Counted from the first letter of the stretch, positions 8,884 through 17,392 are shown. The stretch: DNA of 64,000 nucleotides from Candidatus Flexifilum breve (GCA_016717205.1 JADKGC010000014.1:62001-126000); one strand, 5' to 3'. Translations and numbers: made by a program. Notes: a model not told the origin generated them from the sequence alone.

Positions 8884-10767
8884 TTACCTCAGAATGCCCA
8901 GTAAGCCCGGTTTGCCCAGCGCCGTCAAATCGCCTTCGATCTTGACCAACTGCTCGCCGGCGGTCTGCAAGCGCTGAAGCTGTCCCGTGTGAATTTCGGT
9001 CTGCGCGTCGATCAACCGGGTGAGCGGAGCAATCGCATCGCGTCGTAAGTTCATCCCATAGTCAATTTGCTTGTTGGCCGCGCGGGTCAGAATGTCGCTG
9101 TATTTGCCCGCAAGTACCTGCATCCGTTTGACGTACTCATTCGCCAACTGGCGACCGCGCAGCGGCAGGAAGGCCAGCCCGAGCAGCATCAGGCCGAGGA
9201 TGACGATGATCACGATCAGTTCGGTCGAGCCGCCGTTCCCGGTGGTGCCAAACGGGTTCGCCTGCCAGATGAAGATGGCGAACACCAGCATGATGATCTC
9301 ATAGGCGGCCAGGTAGAGCAGTGAATTGCGCAGCGCCCGCTCGATCTTTTCCGTTTCGACGATGCGCGCCTCGTCTTCCAGCGTTTGCAGTTCGTTCCGC
9401 ATGCCTTGCATCGCCGTGCGGTCGTAACGCGTTGGCGTTTGCACCGTGCCGATGACTTTGGACTTGATTAAGGCGGGCAGGGCGTCGATCTCTTTTTTCG
9501 CATACTTGACCAGATCGTCGGTATCCTGCAAATCCTTGCCTTCGAGGCGCGGTGGCAGCTTGTCGGCAATGATAGGCAGTTCTGCAATCGGCTCGAAAAC
9601 CTTGTGCCGTTCGAAGGCCGCGCGGGTATACGATCCGCCGCTGGTGCTGCGCGCAATCGACGAGAGGCCAACCAGTTCGGCCAGCCCGCGGAACATTGAG
9701 CCGAGCGCCCGTGAAAACTGGAACTGCTCGTGAATCGCTTCCGCGCCGCGTTTGCTCGCGTCCTCAAACTTAGCTTTGACCTCGTCCGTCGTCTGCGTCA
9801 CGACTTTGTCGCTTTCGCGGCGGAAGACGGTCAACTGCTGTTCGACATTTTGCGCAATGCTCTGGTACTGGTCGAGCGCCGACTGACCGCCGCGCACGGC
9901 GTTCAAAGCCGCACCATGCACATTCTGCGCGATATTGAGCGGCGTTTGCAGCTTTTGCCGCAAGCGCGGCACATCGCTCAACTGCGTGTCGACATAGTTC
10001 TCAATCTGCTTGATGCCGCTCGCCGCCCACTTTTCCTCATCAACCGTGCCGTCGGCGTGCCGAGCATCGATGGCTTCGCGCGAGGACATCAGCCAGACTT
10101 CCGGGTTCTTGCCCAGTTCCGTCCGCGCCTGATCGGTCACGTACTGGCGGACGGTTTCACGTTCTTCGGGGGTGAGCAAATCGACCTGATTCAAAATCAG
10201 GATGACCTGCTTGCCATATTCTTTGAGCGTCCGGATATAGTCGAGGTTGTGCTGGGTCATGGCCTGTGTCGCCATCATGACGAGCAGCACCGTATCGGAG
10301 CGCTGCAAAAAGCGTCGGGTGATCTCTTCGTGTTCGCGGAAGATCGATTCAAGGCCGGGCGTATCGACAAAGCTGACCTTTTGCAGCAGCGGCGACGGGT
10401 AGAACACGGTGTCGACATCGCCGGAACGGGTGCGCGACGCTTGTTCGCCGTAGCGCAAGATCGTGATGCGGTCGGTTGTCGGCGTCGGCCCAACAGGGAG
10501 CAAATCGGTTGTCCCCAGGAGGGCATTGATGATGCTCGATTTACCCGCGTTATAGGGTCCCATCAGCACAATCAGATAGGGGTGATCGGCGTGAAAGAGC
10601 GCATCCCGCATTTGCGACACCCGCTCCTCACCCAATCCATCGATTTTCGGCACAATGTCCAGTAAATCGGTGATGAGTTCGTGCTCGCGGCGGCGGAGGG
10701 TATCGTATTCTGCCGCCAGTTTGGTGCTTGTTTCAGGGGTCACGTCATGTCCTGTGTTGCGATTCAC
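8884..10767 (-). CDS. Dynamin-like GTPase, first of a tandem pair
   Basis: A 627-residue dynamin-family GTPase. G1 GPYNAGKS is at residues 70-77, the switch Thr lies in PTPTTDRITIL, G3 is DTPGLESIF and G4 is NQVDLL. Helical stalk regions lead to two hydrophobic segments around residues 480-545 (LYLAAYEIIMLVFAIFIW and ELIVIIVILGLMLLGLAFL), which are probably membrane-inserting. The protein ends in a coiled region. The start is a GTG at 10767 preceded by GGAAAC, with no better ATG nearby. It is divergent from lysA, and the shared gap holds AGTATACTATACC, which gives a -10-like box on both strands. Confidence 0.9.
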   Translation of the reverse strand: MNRNTGHDVTPETSTKLAAEYDTLRRREHELITDLLDIVPKIDGLGEERVSQMRDALFHADHPYLIVLMGPYNAGKSSIINALLGTTDLLPVGPTPTTDRITILRYGEQASRTRSGDVDTVFYPSPLLQKVSFVDTPGLESIFREHEEITRRFLQRSDTVLLVMMATQAMTQHNLDYIRTLKEYGKQVILILNQVDLLTPEERETVRQYVTDQARTELGKNPEVWLMSSREAIDARHADGTVDEEKWAASGIKQIENYVDTQLSDVPRLRQKLQTPLNIAQNVHGAALNAVRGGQSALDQYQSIAQNVEQQLTVFRRESDKVVTQTTDEVKAKFEDASKRGAEAIHEQFQFSRALGSMFRGLAELVGLSSIARSTSGGSYTRAAFERHKVFEPIAELPIIADKLPPRLEGKDLQDTDDLVKYAKKEIDALPALIKSKVIGTVQTPTRYDRTAMQGMRNELQTLEDEARIVETEKIERALRNSLLYLAAYEIIMLVFAIFIWQANPFGTTGNGGSTELIVIIVILGLMLLGLAFLPLRGRQLANEYVKRMQVLAGKYSDILTRAANKQIDYGMNLRRDAIAPLTRLIDAQTEIHTGQLQRLQTAGEQLVKIEGDLTALGKPGLLGILR

Positions 10768-10861
10768 ATTGAGTTTCCGAATAGAGTATACTATACCCCA
10801 CTTCTATCAGGTAGATTAAGCCGCACATTACCCATGCGGCTCTTAACAAGAGATCGCTTTT

Positions 10862-12094
10862 ATGCTCAACTCATCTATTCGCTATGCAGGGGGGCGGCTG
10901 GTGTGTGATGGCGTCGCTCTCGCCGATATCGCCGCGCAAGTTGGCACACCCGTTTACGTCTACAGTACGATGCGCATGCTCAGTAATTTACGCCGGATTC
11001 AGGCGGCGTTTCCGAACGCGCATATCCACTACAGTGCCAAAGCCAACGCCAATCTCAGCATTTTGCGCACCCTGATCAACGCAGGGGCGGGCATCGATGC
11101 GGTGAGCGCGGGTGAGATTCATCGCGCGCTGCTCGCGGGCGTCAATCCCGCCGATGTGGTGTTCGCCGGGGTGGGGAAGACCGGGCAGGAGCTCTTCTAC
11201 GCGCTCTCACAGGGTGTTGGTTGGTTCAATGTGGAGAATGTCGAGGAACTGCGCCTGCTCAACAGCATGGTCGGCACGGCGATCTCGTCGGTGCGCGTCG
11301 CGCTGCGTCTCAATCCGGATATCACCGCCAATACGCACCGGCACATCGCCACGGGGCATGGTAAAGCCAAGTTCGGGCTGAACGCGGACACCATTCGCTC
11401 CATCCTGACGCATCAGGACGACTATCCGAATCTGCGTTTCAACGGCATCCACATTCACATTGGCAGTCAGCTCCATGACGCCAGTGCGACCCAAGCTGCG
11501 ATTCGCGCTGTGCTGGAACTCATCGACCCGTTCCCGGAGATCACGACCATCAACATCGGCGGCGGGCTGCCTGTGCCGTATTCTGCGGATGAAGTTGTGC
11601 CGACCATCGAGGCGTTCGCTGCGGCGATTCTCCCGCTGCTTGAAGGCTACGATATCATCCTTGAACCGGGACGCTCCATTATCGCGGATGCTGGTCTATT
11701 GCTAGCGCGTGTGCAGTATGTCAAAGATCAAGGTGGGGCGAAGTTCGCCATCCTCGACGCCGGCATGACTGACCTGATCCGTCCGGCACTCTATGAGGCG
11801 CATCATGAGATTGTGCCGCTGGTGGAGAAGGGGGGCGCGCCCGAAGTTGTCCAGGTGGTCGGCCCAGTGTGCGAGACGACTGACGTGCTCGGACGCGATG
11901 TTTCGGTGCCGCGCTTAGAAGCGGGTGACTCCCTCGCTTTGCTGACGGCTGGGGCTTACGGCATGGTCATGGCGAGCAACTACAATGCGCGTCCGCGTCC
12001 GCCGGAAGTGCTCGTCAGTGCGGACGGTAACGCTTGGTCGGTTATTCGTCGCCGCGAGTCGTGGGATGATCTGGTCGCCGCGGAGCTAGGGTAA
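10862..12094 (+). CDS. lysA: Diaminopimelate decarboxylase
   Basis: A PLP enzyme that decarboxylates meso-diaminopimelate to L-lysine, the last lysine step. The 410-residue protein has the fold-III signature. The Schiff-base Lys is in HYSAKANAN (about residue 58), followed by GIDAVSAGE, HIHIGSQL, the PLP-phosphate loop NIGGGLPVPY, and EPGRSIIADAG. The partner-subunit residues are GPVCETTDVLG and the C-terminal GAYGMVMASNYNARPRP. It stands alone, divergent from the dynamin operon and convergent with the HTH gene 5 bases beyond its stop. Confidence 0.95.
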   Translation: MLNSSIRYAGGRLVCDGVALADIAAQVGTPVYVYSTMRMLSNLRRIQAAFPNAHIHYSAKANANLSILRTLINAGAGIDAVSAGEIHRALLAGVNPADVVFAGVGKTGQELFYALSQGVGWFNVENVEELRLLNSMVGTAISSVRVALRLNPDITANTHRHIATGHGKAKFGLNADTIRSILTHQDDYPNLRFNGIHIHIGSQLHDASATQAAIRAVLELIDPFPEITTINIGGGLPVPYSADEVVPTIEAFAAAILPLLEGYDIILEPGRSIIADAGLLLARVQYVKDQGGAKFAILDAGMTDLIRPALYEAHHEIVPLVEKGGAPEVVQVVGPVCETTDVLGRDVSVPRLEAGDSLALLTAGAYGMVMASNYNARPRPPEVLVSADGNAWSVIRRRESWDDLVAAELG

Positions 12095-12099
12095 GACGG

Positions 12100-12771
12100 T
12101 CAGAACAGCCACTCTGGATTTTCAAAGCCGCCATACTCTTGAATCGCGCCATAGATGTGCTGAACGAGATGCGTACTTCGCCGAATGCGAAGCGCGCATA
12201 TGCCGTTTGCCAGAATACGCTTGCTCTTGTCACTACCTTGCTTGAACTGAGTTTTGCATAGGGCAGTGACTGGTAAGCCCAATGTGTCTAACCAATACTG
12301 CTCAACTCGCTTCATTTCAATCGGATCGTTCGAATGACAGTGAATCCGAATAGTGAAATCATCTTCACCCACTGCCATTTCTTCGCGTAGAAACCGCATG
12401 CATAGTCGGAGCATGTTGGCGTCGGAATTGACAAAGTAGAAAGTATTGCGGTCTTTGGAACCTTCGGCCCAGTACAGCATACAGCCAGCGAGATGTAGCG
12501 GTCGGCCTTCGCGGGCTTTGAGCCGCCCTTGTTCCTGAAAGGCTATCCTCTGCGAACGTCCATTGCTTCGGTTAGTGCCTGCGCCCTTGTTTTGCGCACC
12601 GTAGGAACGATTTTTCTCTTTGAGGCGTTCGACTTGGAGCGAGGTGAGTTCAATATCACGTACCCAAACGCTGACAGTACTTTTGGAGAGGCTGAGCATT
12701 AGAGCAATGTCACCGATCGAATGCCCTTGCTGACGCAGATCGCGCGCTTTGAGTCGTATTTCACGTTTCAT
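12100..12771 (-). CDS. HTH protein with a LAGLIDADG-like core, unknown function
   Basis: A 223-residue protein. Residues 1-50 form a helix-turn-helix resembling resolvase or transposase DNA-binding domains (LRQQGHSIGDIALMLSLSKS then TVSVWVRDIEL). The central part (about 90-135) has LHLAGCMLYWAEGSKDRN followed by FVNSDANMLRLCMRFLREE. The spacing and pattern recall LAGLIDADG homing-endonuclease repeats, with Glu in WAEGSK where the catalytic acid would be. That reading is inference. The base composition is lower in GC than neighbouring genes, suggesting transfer. It lies downstream of tRNA-Met and the intron-bearing tRNA-fMet on the same strand. A 12-bp inverted repeat overlaps its start codon. 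Confidence 0.7.
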   Translation of the reverse strand: MKREIRLKARDLRQQGHSIGDIALMLSLSKSTVSVWVRDIELTSLQVERLKEKNRSYGAQNKGAGTNRSNGRSQRIAFQEQGRLKAREGRPLHLAGCMLYWAEGSKDRNTFYFVNSDANMLRLCMRFLREEMAVGEDDFTIRIHCHSNDPIEMKRVEQYWLDTLGLPVTALCKTQFKQGSDKSKRILANGICALRIRRSTHLVQHIYGAIQEYGGFENPEWLF

Positions 12772-12820
12772 AATCGAACCAGCGACTTTCTAGTGCAGAA
12801 GCAATTTGTGGTTCGATTAT
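12770..12820. repeat. Perfect 12-bp inverted repeat over the start of the HTH gene
   Basis: ATAATCGAACCA at 12770-12781 is repeated in inverse orientation as TGGTTCGATTAT at 12809-12820, with a 27-base centre. The inner arm includes the ATG of the HTH gene. It could be an autoregulatory operator or a hairpin that hides the ribosome site. GGTTCGATT also resembles a tRNA T-loop. Confidence 0.65.
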
Positions 12821-12836
12821 AGCATAACGTAGAATC

Positions 12837-12860
12837 AAAAAACCCCGTTAAAGGGGTTCT
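12837..12860 (-). terminator. Rho-independent terminator of the tRNA-fMet/tRNA-Met unit
   Basis: Read on the minus strand, AACCCC pairs with GGGGTT around a 6-base loop and is followed by a run of T. It lies directly after tRNA-Met and should end the tRNA transcript before the HTH gene. Confidence 0.85.
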
Positions 12861-12864
12861 TAGG

Positions 12865-12938
12865 TGGTGATGCTCAGACTTGAACTGAGGACCTACGCAT
12901 TATGAGTGCGTCGCTCTAACCAACTGAGCTACATCACC
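12865..12938 (-). tRNA. tRNA-Met (CAU)
   Basis: A cloverleaf reads on the minus strand. The 7-bp acceptor stem GGTGATG/CATCACC is followed by a D-arm with AGCTCAGTTGGTTAGAGC and an anticodon stem ACGCA/TGCGT with loop CTCATAA. The T-arm contains TTCAAGT. The 1:72 pair is intact, so this is an elongator tRNA, or possibly a CAU tRNA modified for Ile. CCA is not fully encoded. It lies 30 bases downstream of the split tRNA-fMet and is probably co-transcribed with it. Confidence 0.92.
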
Positions 12939-12968
12939 TAACTTAGTAGGTGCTTCCAGTATTGCTAG

Positions 12969-13307
12969 TAGCGGGGGTGCGATTCGAACGCACGACCTCC
13001 GGGTTATGCGGGAAACTGGAATTTTCATTCCGCCTTGCGGCTTGTTTCCTGGACTATCCCTTCACCCTGCGGCTTACGCCGTTTAGGTGCCTGCCATCTA
13101 GTCTCTACACCTTCCGCATTGCTGCGGCTTGGCTCGGGATTACCGCGCTACCGGCTTCCCCGACTTTGACAGGTTTTCACGTACAAGTTTCCCTGTACGC
13201 AGCCCCGTGTCCTCTTGACCCTCAACAAACTAGGCGTTAGTTTTGTTGAGTCTTGGTCGTCAATCCGACACCTTGAGCCCGACGAGCTGCCTCTGCTCTA
13301 CCCCGCA
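12969..13307 (-). tRNA. Initiator tRNA-fMet (CAU) split by a group I intron
   Basis: The 5' exon is 13276-13307 and the 3' exon 12969-13008. Joined, they make a 72-nt tRNA. Two initiator hallmarks are visible. Position 1 (T) faces T at 72 with no Watson-Crick pair, and the anticodon stem has three consecutive G:C pairs (GGG against CCC) around loop CTCATAA. The T-arm is GTGCG-TTCGAAT-CGCAC. The two halves are separated by 267 bases inside the anticodon loop, between U33 and C34. A promoter precedes it and tRNA-Met follows. Confidence 0.9.
13009..13275 (-). ncRNA. Group I self-splicing intron in tRNA-fMet
   Basis: The 267-nt insertion follows a U at the 5' splice site (U33) and ends in G (13009), as group I introns require. 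The core shows the diagnostic P7 pairing: GACTA (complement of 13099-13103) with TAGTC (complement of 13052-13056), in the context AGGGATAGTCC. A perfect 9-bp hairpin near the 5' end (CTCAACAAA/TTTGTTGAG) fits P2. There is no open reading frame for a homing endonuclease on the sense strand. Size and position resemble subgroup IC3 tRNA introns known in cyanobacterial tRNA-fMet. I could not unambiguously place P1 by eye. Confidence 0.88.
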
Positions 13308-13315
13308 ATATGTTG

Positions 13316-13347
13316 ATTATAGTATCAGACGCCCTACCGGGTGTCAA
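13316..13347 (-). promoter_or_regulatory. Promoter of the tRNA-fMet/tRNA-Met unit
   Basis: On the minus strand a perfect TTGACA (complement of 13342-13347) precedes TACTAT with a 17-base spacer, overlapping TATAAT (13316-13321). The tRNA 5' end is 9 bases further on. Confidence 0.75.
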
Positions 13348-13514
13348 CGGTGAGATCAGGCGAATTCATGAATTGCTTAACGAATGTATTTAGGCGTGGT
13401 TCTCGCCTCACACCGTGGGCATGTTTCAGCATATAGCAGTGTAACCGACTGCCGCATTCCCTCCCCAGATCGGGTATAATAGACGAACTGGTGTTCTGAT
13501 AGGATGTGCTGCCC

Positions 13515-15530
13515 ATGGCCCGATTTGAACTGGTATCCGAGTTTCAACCGACAGGCGATCAACCGCAGGCAATTACACAGTTGGTCGATGGTCTAGCGTC
13601 TGATCTGCGGCATCAAGTGCTGCTCGGCGCGACCGGGACGGGCAAGACCTTCACCGTCGCGCAGGTGATCCAGCAGGTGCAGCGCCCTACGTTGATCCTC
13701 GCGCATAACAAGACGCTGGCGGCGCAGCTCTACGCCGAATTCAAGGAGTTCTTCCCGCGCAACGCGGTCGAATACTATGTGAGCTACTACGACTACTACC
13801 AACCAGAGTCGTATGTGCCGCGCTACGATCTGTACATCGAGAAGCAGACCGACATCAACAAGGAGATCGAACGCCTGCGCATTGCGGCGAAAGCGGCGCT
13901 GCTCTCCCGCCGGGATGTGATCATCGTGGCCTCGGTCTCGTGCATCTACGGCACCGGCGATCCGCAAACGTGGGGCAAGTCGATTGTCGAGTTCCGCAAG
14001 GGCAGCGAAGTGCGGCGCGAAACGTTGCTGCGCAAGCTCGTCTCCTTGCAGTATAACCGCAATGATATGGACTTAGGGCCGGGGACGTTCCGCGTGCGCG
14101 GTGACGTGCTCGAAGTCTACCCGCCCTACGAGCAGTCAGCCTACCGGGTCGCGCTGTTCGGCGACGAGATCGAACGTATCACCCAGTTTGATCCGCTCAC
14201 GGGCGAACTGCTGGCGCAGCATGAAGTCGTCGTCGTGTTCCCGGCGGCCCAGTTCATGGCGGATGATGAGAAGCTCAAGCAGGCGCTGACGGACATCGAG
14301 AAGGAACTCGATGAGACGATTGCGAACTTCAAGCGCGAGGGCAAGCTGGTGGAGGCGCAGCGCATCGAACAGCGCGTGCGCTACGACCTCGAGATGCTGC
14401 GCGAGATGGGCTTCACGTCCGGCATTGAGAACTATTCGCGCCATCTCGATCAACGTGCGCCGGGTACGCCGCCGTGGACGCTGGTCGACTACTTCCCGAA
14501 AGACTATCTACTCGTCATCGACGAAAGCCACATGACCATCCCGCAGCTCCATGGCATGTATAACGGCGACCGCACGCGCAAGTCGACGCTGGTTGACTAT
14601 GGTTTCCGACTGCCGAGCGCCGTTGACAACCGTCCGCTTAAGTTCGACGAGTTTGAGGAGCGCATGGGGCAGACCCTCTACACGTCGGCGACGCCGGGGC
14701 CGTACGAGCGCAACAAAAGCGAGAAGACGGTACAGCAGATCATCCGCCCGACGGGTATCCTCGATCCGGAAGTGTTTGTGCGCCCGACGAAGGGGCAGAT
14801 CGACGACATGCTGCAGGAGGTCGCCGCGCGAGTGAAGAAGGGGCAGCGCGCGCTCGTCACTACATTCACGCAGCGCATGGCGGAAGAACTGGCAGGTTAC
14901 ATTAATGAAATCGGCATTCGCGCGCACCACCTGCACGCCGAAGTCGAAACGCTGGAACGCATCGAGATCCTGCGCGACCTGCGCCTCGGCGTGTACGATG
15001 TCGTGGTTGGGATCAATCTGCTGCGCGAAGGGATTGACCTGCCGGAAGTGTCGCTGGTCGTCATTCTCGACGCCGACAAGGAAGGTTTCCTGCGCTCCGA
15101 GCAGGCGCTGATCCAGAATATCGGGCGCGCGGCGCGCCATCTGGAAGGCAAAGTCGTGATGTACGCCGACAAGATGACCGACTCGATGAAACGCGCCATC
15201 GACGAGACGAACCGCCGCCGTGCCGTTCAGCACGCGCATAACGAAGCGCACGGCATCACGCCGACGCAGATCGTCAAGCAGGTGCGCGACCTCACCGACC
15301 GGGTGCGCGCGCAGATCGCCGAGGAAGAACACGCTGTGCCGGGCGGCAACGTCAGTCTGGCGGCGCTGCCCAAGGACGAACTGCACAAGATGATTAAGGA
15401 GTTGGAGTCGGAGATGAAGTCGGCGGCCAAGGCGCTGGAGTTCGAGAAGGCGGCGCTGCTGCGCGATCAGGTCATTGAACTCAAGCAGGCGCTGGCCGAC
15501 AAAGACCCCGCCGGGATGCTCATCGGCTAA
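13515..15530 (+). CDS. uvrB: UvrABC system protein B
   Basis: The damage-verifying helicase of nucleotide excision repair, loaded by UvrA and cut with UvrC. The 671-residue protein starts MARFELVSEFQPTGDQPQAI. Walker A GATGTGKT is at residues 39-46. The beta-hairpin VEYYVSYYDYYQPESYVP, helicase motif II DESH, TSATPGPYE, and motifs V/VI (GINLLREGIDLPEVS, QNIGRAARH) are all present. The C-terminal UVR domain is about 630-665. I chose the ATG at 13515 because it matches the family N-terminus and has AGGAT upstream, rather than the GTG three codons earlier. TATAAT at 13475-13480 is a likely -10. Confidence 0.97.
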   Translation: MARFELVSEFQPTGDQPQAITQLVDGLASDLRHQVLLGATGTGKTFTVAQVIQQVQRPTLILAHNKTLAAQLYAEFKEFFPRNAVEYYVSYYDYYQPESYVPRYDLYIEKQTDINKEIERLRIAAKAALLSRRDVIIVASVSCIYGTGDPQTWGKSIVEFRKGSEVRRETLLRKLVSLQYNRNDMDLGPGTFRVRGDVLEVYPPYEQSAYRVALFGDEIERITQFDPLTGELLAQHEVVVVFPAAQFMADDEKLKQALTDIEKELDETIANFKREGKLVEAQRIEQRVRYDLEMLREMGFTSGIENYSRHLDQRAPGTPPWTLVDYFPKDYLLVIDESHMTIPQLHGMYNGDRTRKSTLVDYGFRLPSAVDNRPLKFDEFEERMGQTLYTSATPGPYERNKSEKTVQQIIRPTGILDPEVFVRPTKGQIDDMLQEVAARVKKGQRALVTTFTQRMAEELAGYINEIGIRAHHLHAEVETLERIEILRDLRLGVYDVVVGINLLREGIDLPEVSLVVILDADKEGFLRSEQALIQNIGRAARHLEGKVVMYADKMTDSMKRAIDETNRRRAVQHAHNEAHGITPTQIVKQVRDLTDRVRAQIAEEEHAVPGGNVSLAALPKDELHKMIKELESEMKSAAKALEFEKAALLRDQVIELKQALADKDPAGMLIG

Positions 15531-15555
15531 AGTTTGCTCGAGTGGTTGGAAAATA

Positions 15556-15620
15556 GGACAAGGCATGCCTTGTCCCTACAAAATACTTCTCGTAGGGACG
15601 AGGCACGCCTCGTCCTTTGT
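15556..15620. repeat. Two palindromes of the GGAC(A/G)AGGC family
   Basis: GGACAAGGCATGCCTTGTCC (15556-15575) and GGACGAGGCACGCCTCGTCC (15596-15615) are near-perfect 20-bp palindromes with GTAGG or CCTAC at their outer edge. The second is followed by TTTGTTTTT and probably works as the uvrB terminator. Confidence 0.85.
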
Positions 15621-15638
15621 TTTTCTAAGTTGTACTGA

Positions 15639-16742
15639 TTAGACGACGAACTGCCCGTTCTTGTAGAACAGCTCCCCGTCGACGTGGATTTCGCTGTCCG
15701 TGCGCATGTCGCAGATCATGTCCCAGTGCACGGCGCTGCGATTAAGGCTGCCCGTGTCGGGATAACCTGCGCCAACGGCGACATGTACCGTCCCACCGAT
15801 CTTTTCGTCGTACAGGATGCTCCCCGTGAACTGCTGGATGCCAAAGTTCGTGCCGATGGCGAATTCGCCGAGGTAGCGCGAGCGCGCATCGGTGTCCAAC
15901 TGCGCGAACATCAGGTCGCTGTTGGTCTTGCTGCTGGCTTCGACGACCTTGCCGTTCTCAAACTTGAGCTCAATGCCTTCGACGGCGCGCCCCTGCACAA
16001 TCGACGGGAAGGTCGCGCGATACCAGCCGTTGACCGATTCTTCGACCGGGCCGGTGAAGATTTCGCCGTCCGGCATGTTGCGTTCGCCGCAGGCGTTGAT
16101 GAATACGCGCCCGTCAATCGACAATTCAAGGTCAATGTTCGGCCCCTGCAGCTTGACATGCTTCTTGCCCTTCAGCCAGTCGATCTTCTTCTGCTGCATC
16201 TCGCCGAGCTTTTTCCATTCGGCGACCGGATCGGGCTGATCGGCGAAGGTTGCGCGGAAGACGAACGCCTCGTATTCTTCGAGGCTCATGCCAGCTTCCT
16301 GTGCCGAGCCTTCGGTCGGGAACAGCGTGCCGACCCATTTCATCTGGCCTTCGGCGGCGCGGCGCATGCGCGTTTCCAGCCACGGACGTTTCGCTCCCGT
16401 GTTCTTCTAGATGCGCTTCGCGTCGACGGTGGTCATAGCGCGGGTGTTGGGCAGCGCGCCGCAGCGAATGTAGACATCCGCGTTCTCGTAATACAGGTTT
16501 TGCGCCGGGTCCATCCATTCCATCTGCGCGTCGGTCGCGTTGCGGATGAAGTTGCGCGTCAGGTATTCATCGGTGAGCATCAGCGACGGATTGCCGCCCG
16601 CTTTCAAGACTTCTGTATACACGGCGCGCACCAGCGGCAGCGCGGAGACATCGCCGAGGACGCCCACCCATTCGCCGGGCTGCACGTTGGTCGAGTAATT
16701 GACGAGAACGCTGGCGAGTTTATCAATCCGGGGATCACTCAT
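15639..16742 (-). pseudogene. M29-family aminopeptidase interrupted by an in-frame TAG
   Basis: A metallo-aminopeptidase of the thermophilic aminopeptidase (M29) family. Starting at the ATG at 16742 (AAGGA upstream) the frame reads MSDPRIDKLASVLVNYSTNV to VDAKRI. It then meets a TAG at 16407-16409 and continues in the same frame through KNTGAKRPWLETRMRRAAEG to the end, 368 codons in all. That is the normal family length. The metal ligands all lie after the stop: Glu in MPDGEIF, Glu in GEFAIG, His in GTVHVAVG, Tyr in AGYPDTG, and His/Asp in SAVHWDM. A CAG-to-TAG change would explain it. It is either a recent nonsense mutation or a sequencing error, because the rest shows no decay. Confidence 0.85.
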
Positions 16743-16762
16743 GACAAATCCTTCATTGGTAG

Positions 16763-16822
16763 GGACGAGGCATGCCTCGTCCGCTTGAATCTTGATGAAA
16801 AAGGACAAGGCATGCCTTGTCC
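16763..16822. repeat. Two palindromes of the GGAC(A/G)AGGC family
   Basis: GGACGAGGCATGCCTCGTCC (16763-16782) and GGACAAGGCATGCCTTGTCC (16803-16822) are perfect 20-bp palindromes between tpx and the aminopeptidase gene. Each is flanked by GTAGG or CCTAC. Confidence 0.85.
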
Positions 16823-16835
16823 CTACGAAAACTCT

Positions 16836-17348
16836 CTAGCCAACGAGTTCCCGCGCTTTGGCGAGCGCCGCGTCAAACGAAACTTCCTGCCCGATGACGG
16901 GGACGTACTCGGCATACTGCACAACGTCGTTCTGGTCGACGACGAACAGCGCGCGCTGACAAATGCGCAGGCTGCTCACGTGCACGCCGAAGCCATCCGA
17001 GAAGTTCATATCTTTGTGATCGGACAGCGTGACCACGTTGTCGATGCCTTCCGCGCCACACCAGCGGCGCTGCGCGTAGGGCAGGTCGGCGCTCACGGTG
17101 AGGATGACGATGTTCTCGCCAAGGTTGCCCGCTTCCTGATTAAAACGGCGGGTTTGCGCGGCACAGACACGGGTGTCCAGTGACGGAACGATGCTGATGA
17201 TCTTGACCTTGCCCGCGTAGTCGGCCAGCGACTTGGTCGACCAGTCGTTGGCGGTTAGCCGAAAATCCGGTGCGGCCGCGCCAACTTGGAGCATGGCATT
17301 CTGAACGGGGTGTTCGGTTTCTCCGATAAACATTCCAGCGCGTGACAT
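16836..17348 (-). CDS. tpx: Thiol peroxidase (atypical 2-Cys peroxiredoxin)
   Basis: Reduces hydrogen peroxide and alkyl hydroperoxides using thioredoxin. The 170-residue protein has the Tpx active site PSLDTRVCAAQT, with the peroxidatic Cys at residue 62. The resolving Cys is at 97 in RRWCGAEGIDNV, where Tpx places it. The C-terminal half reads VVQYAEYVPVIGQEVSFD, again Tpx-like. It is cytoplasmic, with no signal peptide. It stands between the amidohydrolase and the aminopeptidase, all on the minus strand, but the palindromes separate it from the latter. Confidence 0.95.
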   Translation of the reverse strand: MSRAGMFIGETEHPVQNAMLQVGAAAPDFRLTANDWSTKSLADYAGKVKIISIVPSLDTRVCAAQTRRFNQEAGNLGENIVILTVSADLPYAQRRWCGAEGIDNVVTLSDHKDMNFSDGFGVHVSSLRICQRALFVVDQNDVVQYAEYVPVIGQEVSFDAALAKARELVG

Positions 17349-17392
17349 CTATTCAGCTACTCCCCAGCATTCAACTATTTCCAAATGCAATT

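Noticed and set aside
9730..10665. A 311-residue + strand frame over the first dynamin gene
   Set aside because: It is antisense to a gene with complete GTPase motifs and is rich in Arg, His, Gln and Phe, as shadow frames are here.
12950..13240. A 96-residue frame on the + strand across the tRNA-fMet intron
   Set aside because: It is antisense to the group I intron and includes tRNA sequence. It has no ribosome site and no recognisable protein pattern.
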